Positions 3,794 through 5,500 of a DNA stretch of 5,500 nucleotides are shown piece by piece (the first letter of the stretch is position 1; each line of letters starts with the position of its first letter). Source of the stretch: Deltaproteobacteria bacterium (lineage in GTDB: Bacteria; Bdellovibrionota_C; UBA2361; SZUA-149; JADYYL01); contig JADYYL010000050.1 of the NCBI GenBank assembly GCA_020853655.1, positions 1 through 5,500 on the forward strand, written 5' to 3'. The translations under genes and the position numbers were made by a program. The notes under the pieces are model-generated. The model searched no databases, was not told where the DNA came from, and was given only the letters and a program-made list of their open reading frames with translations.

Positions 3794-5094
3794 TGTCGAA
3801 GAAGATTGTTCTTATTGGCGGAAGAGTCTGTGATCCAGGAAGTGGAGTCGACGGCGATTTCGATGTTCTGATCGAGGACGGCAAGGTCGCCGCCGTTGAG
3901 AAGCCGGGCGCGTTTGCAGGTCTCCAGGATGTGGACGTGGAGAACGTCGCGGGCTTGCTCGTCGTTCCTGGACTGATGGATGTGCACGTGCACCTTCGCG
4001 AGCCGGGCTTCGAGTGGAAGGAGACTGTCGCGACCGGCTCCGCTGCTGCTGCCGCGGGTGGATTTACGACTGTCTGTTGCATGCCGAACACCAAGCCGGT
4101 CAACGACTCGGGTCAGACGACGAGATATATTCTCGAGCGAGCTCGAGAGGCGGGCCTCGCGGATGTGTTACCGATTGGCGCTATCACGAAGGGAAGTGAA
4201 GGTGTCGAGCTCGCGCCGATGATCGAACTGTTCGAGGCGGGTTGTGTTGCCTTCTCAGACGACGGTCTTCCGGTGATGGATGCCAACGTCATGAGACGCG
4301 CGCTGGAATACAGCTCAATGCTCGGCACGGTTCTGTCTGTTCATGAAGAGGACCTCAACCTCAGTCGCGGCTTTGCAATGAACGAAGGGGTGACGAGTCT
4401 CAAGCTCGGCTTGAAGGGTTTCCCGGAGGCGGCGGAGAACGTCATGATTGCTCGAGATATCGAGCTTGCGCGTCTGACTGGTGCTCGCGTGCACTTCTGT
4501 CACGTCTCGACTGCCCGCGGAGCGCTCTTGGTGAAGCGCGCGAAAGAAGACGGCATCAAGGTGACGGCGGAGGTGACTCCCCACCATCTCACCTTGACGG
4601 AGACCGCGTGCGAGGACTTCAACACCCTCGCGAAGGTGAGCCCGCCACTCCGATTAGATGAGGACGTCCATGCACTGCGCGAGGCGCTCGAGAGTGGAGT
4701 CCTCGACTGCATTGCGAGTGACCACGCTCCGCACGATCCTGACACGAAGAACTGCGCCTTCAGTGAGGCGTCGAACGGACTGCTCGGGCTGCAAACCAAC
4801 GTTCCGCTCCTGTTCCGTCTCGTACAGCGCGGTGATATCTCGCTGCGACGGATGATCGAGTCAGCAACGACAGCGCCTGCACGCTGCTTTGGTATCGAAC
4901 CGAACCGAATCCGGAAGGGCTCGCGAGCGAACATCGCGGTGCTTGATCCGAACCGCAAGATCCTTCTGACGAAAGAGTATCTTTGCTCAAAGAGCAAAAA
5001 TACTCCGTTCTTGGATCAAGAGTTTCAGGGTATCGCCGTCAAAACATTCGTCGGTGGTCGAAAGGTCTACGACCTCGGAGTGACGTCCGCGTAA
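3793..5094 (+). CDS. pyrC: Dihydroorotase, class I type (PyrC)
   Basis: Cyclises N-carbamoyl-L-aspartate to L-dihydroorotate, the third step of UMP synthesis. It is an amidohydrolase-fold zinc enzyme of 433 residues, the usual length for this class. Metal ligands are in place: H65 and H67 in DVHVHLREPG, the bridging Asp in FSDDG (D156 or D157), H184 in SVHEED, H237 in CHVST, and D310 in SDHAPH. An Asp rather than a carboxylated Lys bridging the metals is typical of class I. The complete ligand set argues for an active enzyme, not the inactive PyrC-like partner found with some PyrBs. S283 in KVSPPLR stands where many relatives have Asn (NPPLR). The C-terminal SKSKNTPF and VGGRKVYD blocks are family-typical. 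The start ATG shares an A with the pyrB stop (TAATG); AAGGAG at 3776-3781, 11 bases upstream, is a usable site. Confidence 0.96.
   Translation: MSKKIVLIGGRVCDPGSGVDGDFDVLIEDGKVAAVEKPGAFAGLQDVDVENVAGLLVVPGLMDVHVHLREPGFEWKETVATGSAAAAAGGFTTVCCMPNTKPVNDSGQTTRYILERAREAGLADVLPIGAITKGSEGVELAPMIELFEAGCVAFSDDGLPVMDANVMRRALEYSSMLGTVLSVHEEDLNLSRGFAMNEGVTSLKLGLKGFPEAAENVMIARDIELARLTGARVHFCHVSTARGALLVKRAKEDGIKVTAEVTPHHLTLTETACEDFNTLAKVSPPLRLDEDVHALREALESGVLDCIASDHAPHDPDTKNCAFSEASNGLLGLQTNVPLLFRLVQRGDISLRRMIESATTAPARCFGIEPNRIRKGSRANIAVLDPNRKILLTKEYLCSKSKNTPFLDQEFQGIAVKTFVGGRKVYDLGVTSA
4982..4998. repeat. Perfect 7-bp inverted repeat near the pyrC 3' end
   Basis: TTTGCTC (4982-4988) and GAGCAAA (4992-4998) are perfect inverted copies separated by AAA, about 100 bases before the pyrC stop. 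On the + strand it is followed by AA and no T run, so it is not a standard terminator. It overlaps the codons of the conserved SKSKN block, which may explain it. A role in mRNA processing or stability before carA is speculative. Confidence 0.35.
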
Positions 5095-5100
5095 ACGCCG

Positions 5101-5109
5101 GGGGGAGGT
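5101..5109 (+). promoter_or_regulatory. Strong ribosome binding site of carA
   Basis: GGGGGAGGT at 5101-5109 ends seven bases before the ATG at 5117. It fixes the carA start and suggests more independent initiation here than at pyrB and pyrC, whose starts overlap the preceding gene. Confidence 0.75.
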
Positions 5110-5116
5110 TCAGCGC

Positions 5117-5500
5117 ATGGGAGGATTGGAATTGAAAGAGCAGCAAACACGGGGGCCGGCGACACTCGCATTGGCCGACGGTACAATCTTCCGCGGCTTC
5201 CAGTTTGGAGCACAGGGCGAAACGGCAGGTGAGGTTGTCTTCAACACCTCGATGACGGGGTATCAGGAGATTCTGACGGACCCATCGTATCGTTATCAGA
5301 TGCTGACGTTCACCTACCCACATATCGGGAACGTGGGCACCAACGAGGAAGACGTCGAATCAGACCGTATTCAGGTTGCGGGCGTTATCACTCGTGAGGC
5401 GAGCGATCATTTTTCAAATTATCGCGCGACAAGTTCGCTCGAGGAGTACCTTGCGTCGAACGGCGTCGTTGGCATCACGGGCATCGACACGCGAGCCCTC
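5117..5500 (+). CDS. carA: Carbamoyl-phosphate synthase small (glutaminase) subunit, 5' part
   Basis: First 128 codons of carA, open to the right edge. CarA hydrolyses glutamine and passes ammonia to the large subunit CarB, which makes the carbamoyl phosphate used by PyrB and for arginine synthesis. Diagnostic N-terminal domain blocks are LADGTIFRGFQFGA (19-32), GEVVFNTSMTGYQEILTDPSY (38-58), TYPHIGNVG (66-74), VESDRIQVAGV (80-90), and VGITGIDTRAL at the window end. The C-terminal glutaminase domain with its catalytic Cys lies outside the window and cannot be checked. The start has an extension of about 12 residues (MGGLELKEQQTR) before the usual beginning; it is chosen because of the strong site at 5101-5109. 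The 22-nt gap from pyrC supports co-transcription. carB is the expected next gene, not seen here. Confidence 0.95.
   Translation, partial: MGGLELKEQQTRGPATLALADGTIFRGFQFGAQGETAGEVVFNTSMTGYQEILTDPSYRYQMLTFTYPHIGNVGTNEEDVESDRIQVAGVITREASDHFSNYRATSSLEEYLASNGVVGITGIDTRAL

Noticed and set aside
4131..4148. Perfect 7-bp inverted repeat TCTCGAG-CGAG-CTCGAGA inside pyrC
   Set aside because: It falls on the codons of a Leu-Glu-Arg-Ala-Arg-Glu helix, where CTC/GAG/CGA codons readily create palindromes. No T run or context suggests a role.
1..5500. tRNA or rRNA genes, CRISPR arrays, insertion sequences, attachment sites, or a hidden defence system
   Set aside because: I saw no cloverleaf pattern, regularly spaced long repeats, transposase motifs or defence domains. 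Apart from the leaders, the coding content is comEC and standard pyrimidine genes.

Overview
The window shows the end of a DNA-uptake locus followed by the start of a pyrimidine biosynthesis operon, all on the + strand: a ComEC/Rec2-like membrane channel, then pyrR, pyrB, pyrC and the first 128 codons of carA. The sequence is moderately GC-rich and the gene order pyrR-pyrB-pyrC-carA, with a free-standing class I type dihydroorotase and no pyrI regulatory chain, resembles deltaproteobacterial lineages (Myxococcota, Desulfuromonadota or relatives). This assignment is an inference from protein style and gene order; no marker gene is present to fix it.

Layout. Positions 1-237 contain no convincing gene but hold a triplicated heptamer and two clusters of small, partly mutually exclusive inverted repeats. 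A possible 35-residue ORF (238-345) runs into the start of comEC with a TTGA junction. comEC (339-2039) encodes a 566-residue protein with the N-terminal and channel domains but without the C-terminal metallo-beta-lactamase domain of longer relatives. Positions 2040-2231 form a striking leader for the pyr genes. The tightly packed pyr operon follows: pyrR (2232-2819), pyrB (2816-3793), pyrC (3793-5094) and partial carA (5117 to the window end), with junctions ATGA, TAATG and a 22-nt gap.

How the genes work together. CarA with CarB (expected just downstream) makes carbamoyl phosphate, PyrB condenses it with aspartate, and PyrC closes the ring to dihydroorotate: the first three steps to UMP. 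PyrR is the pyrimidine-sensing RNA-binding regulator. The leader in front of pyrR has an unusual combination: a 60-codon ORF with a well placed ribosome binding site, two GC hairpins, a 52-nt tract that is 46/52 pyrimidine and encodes a phenylalanine-rich stretch, then a hairpin with a short T run, with the ORF stop overlapping the pyrR start as ATGA. This is the layout expected of a UTP-sensing transcription-translation attenuator like that of enterobacterial pyrBI, but placed in front of a pyrR whose RNA-contact residues appear intact. It is the most interesting element of the window. The structural genes are otherwise ordinary, apart from several substitutions near the active site of PyrB.
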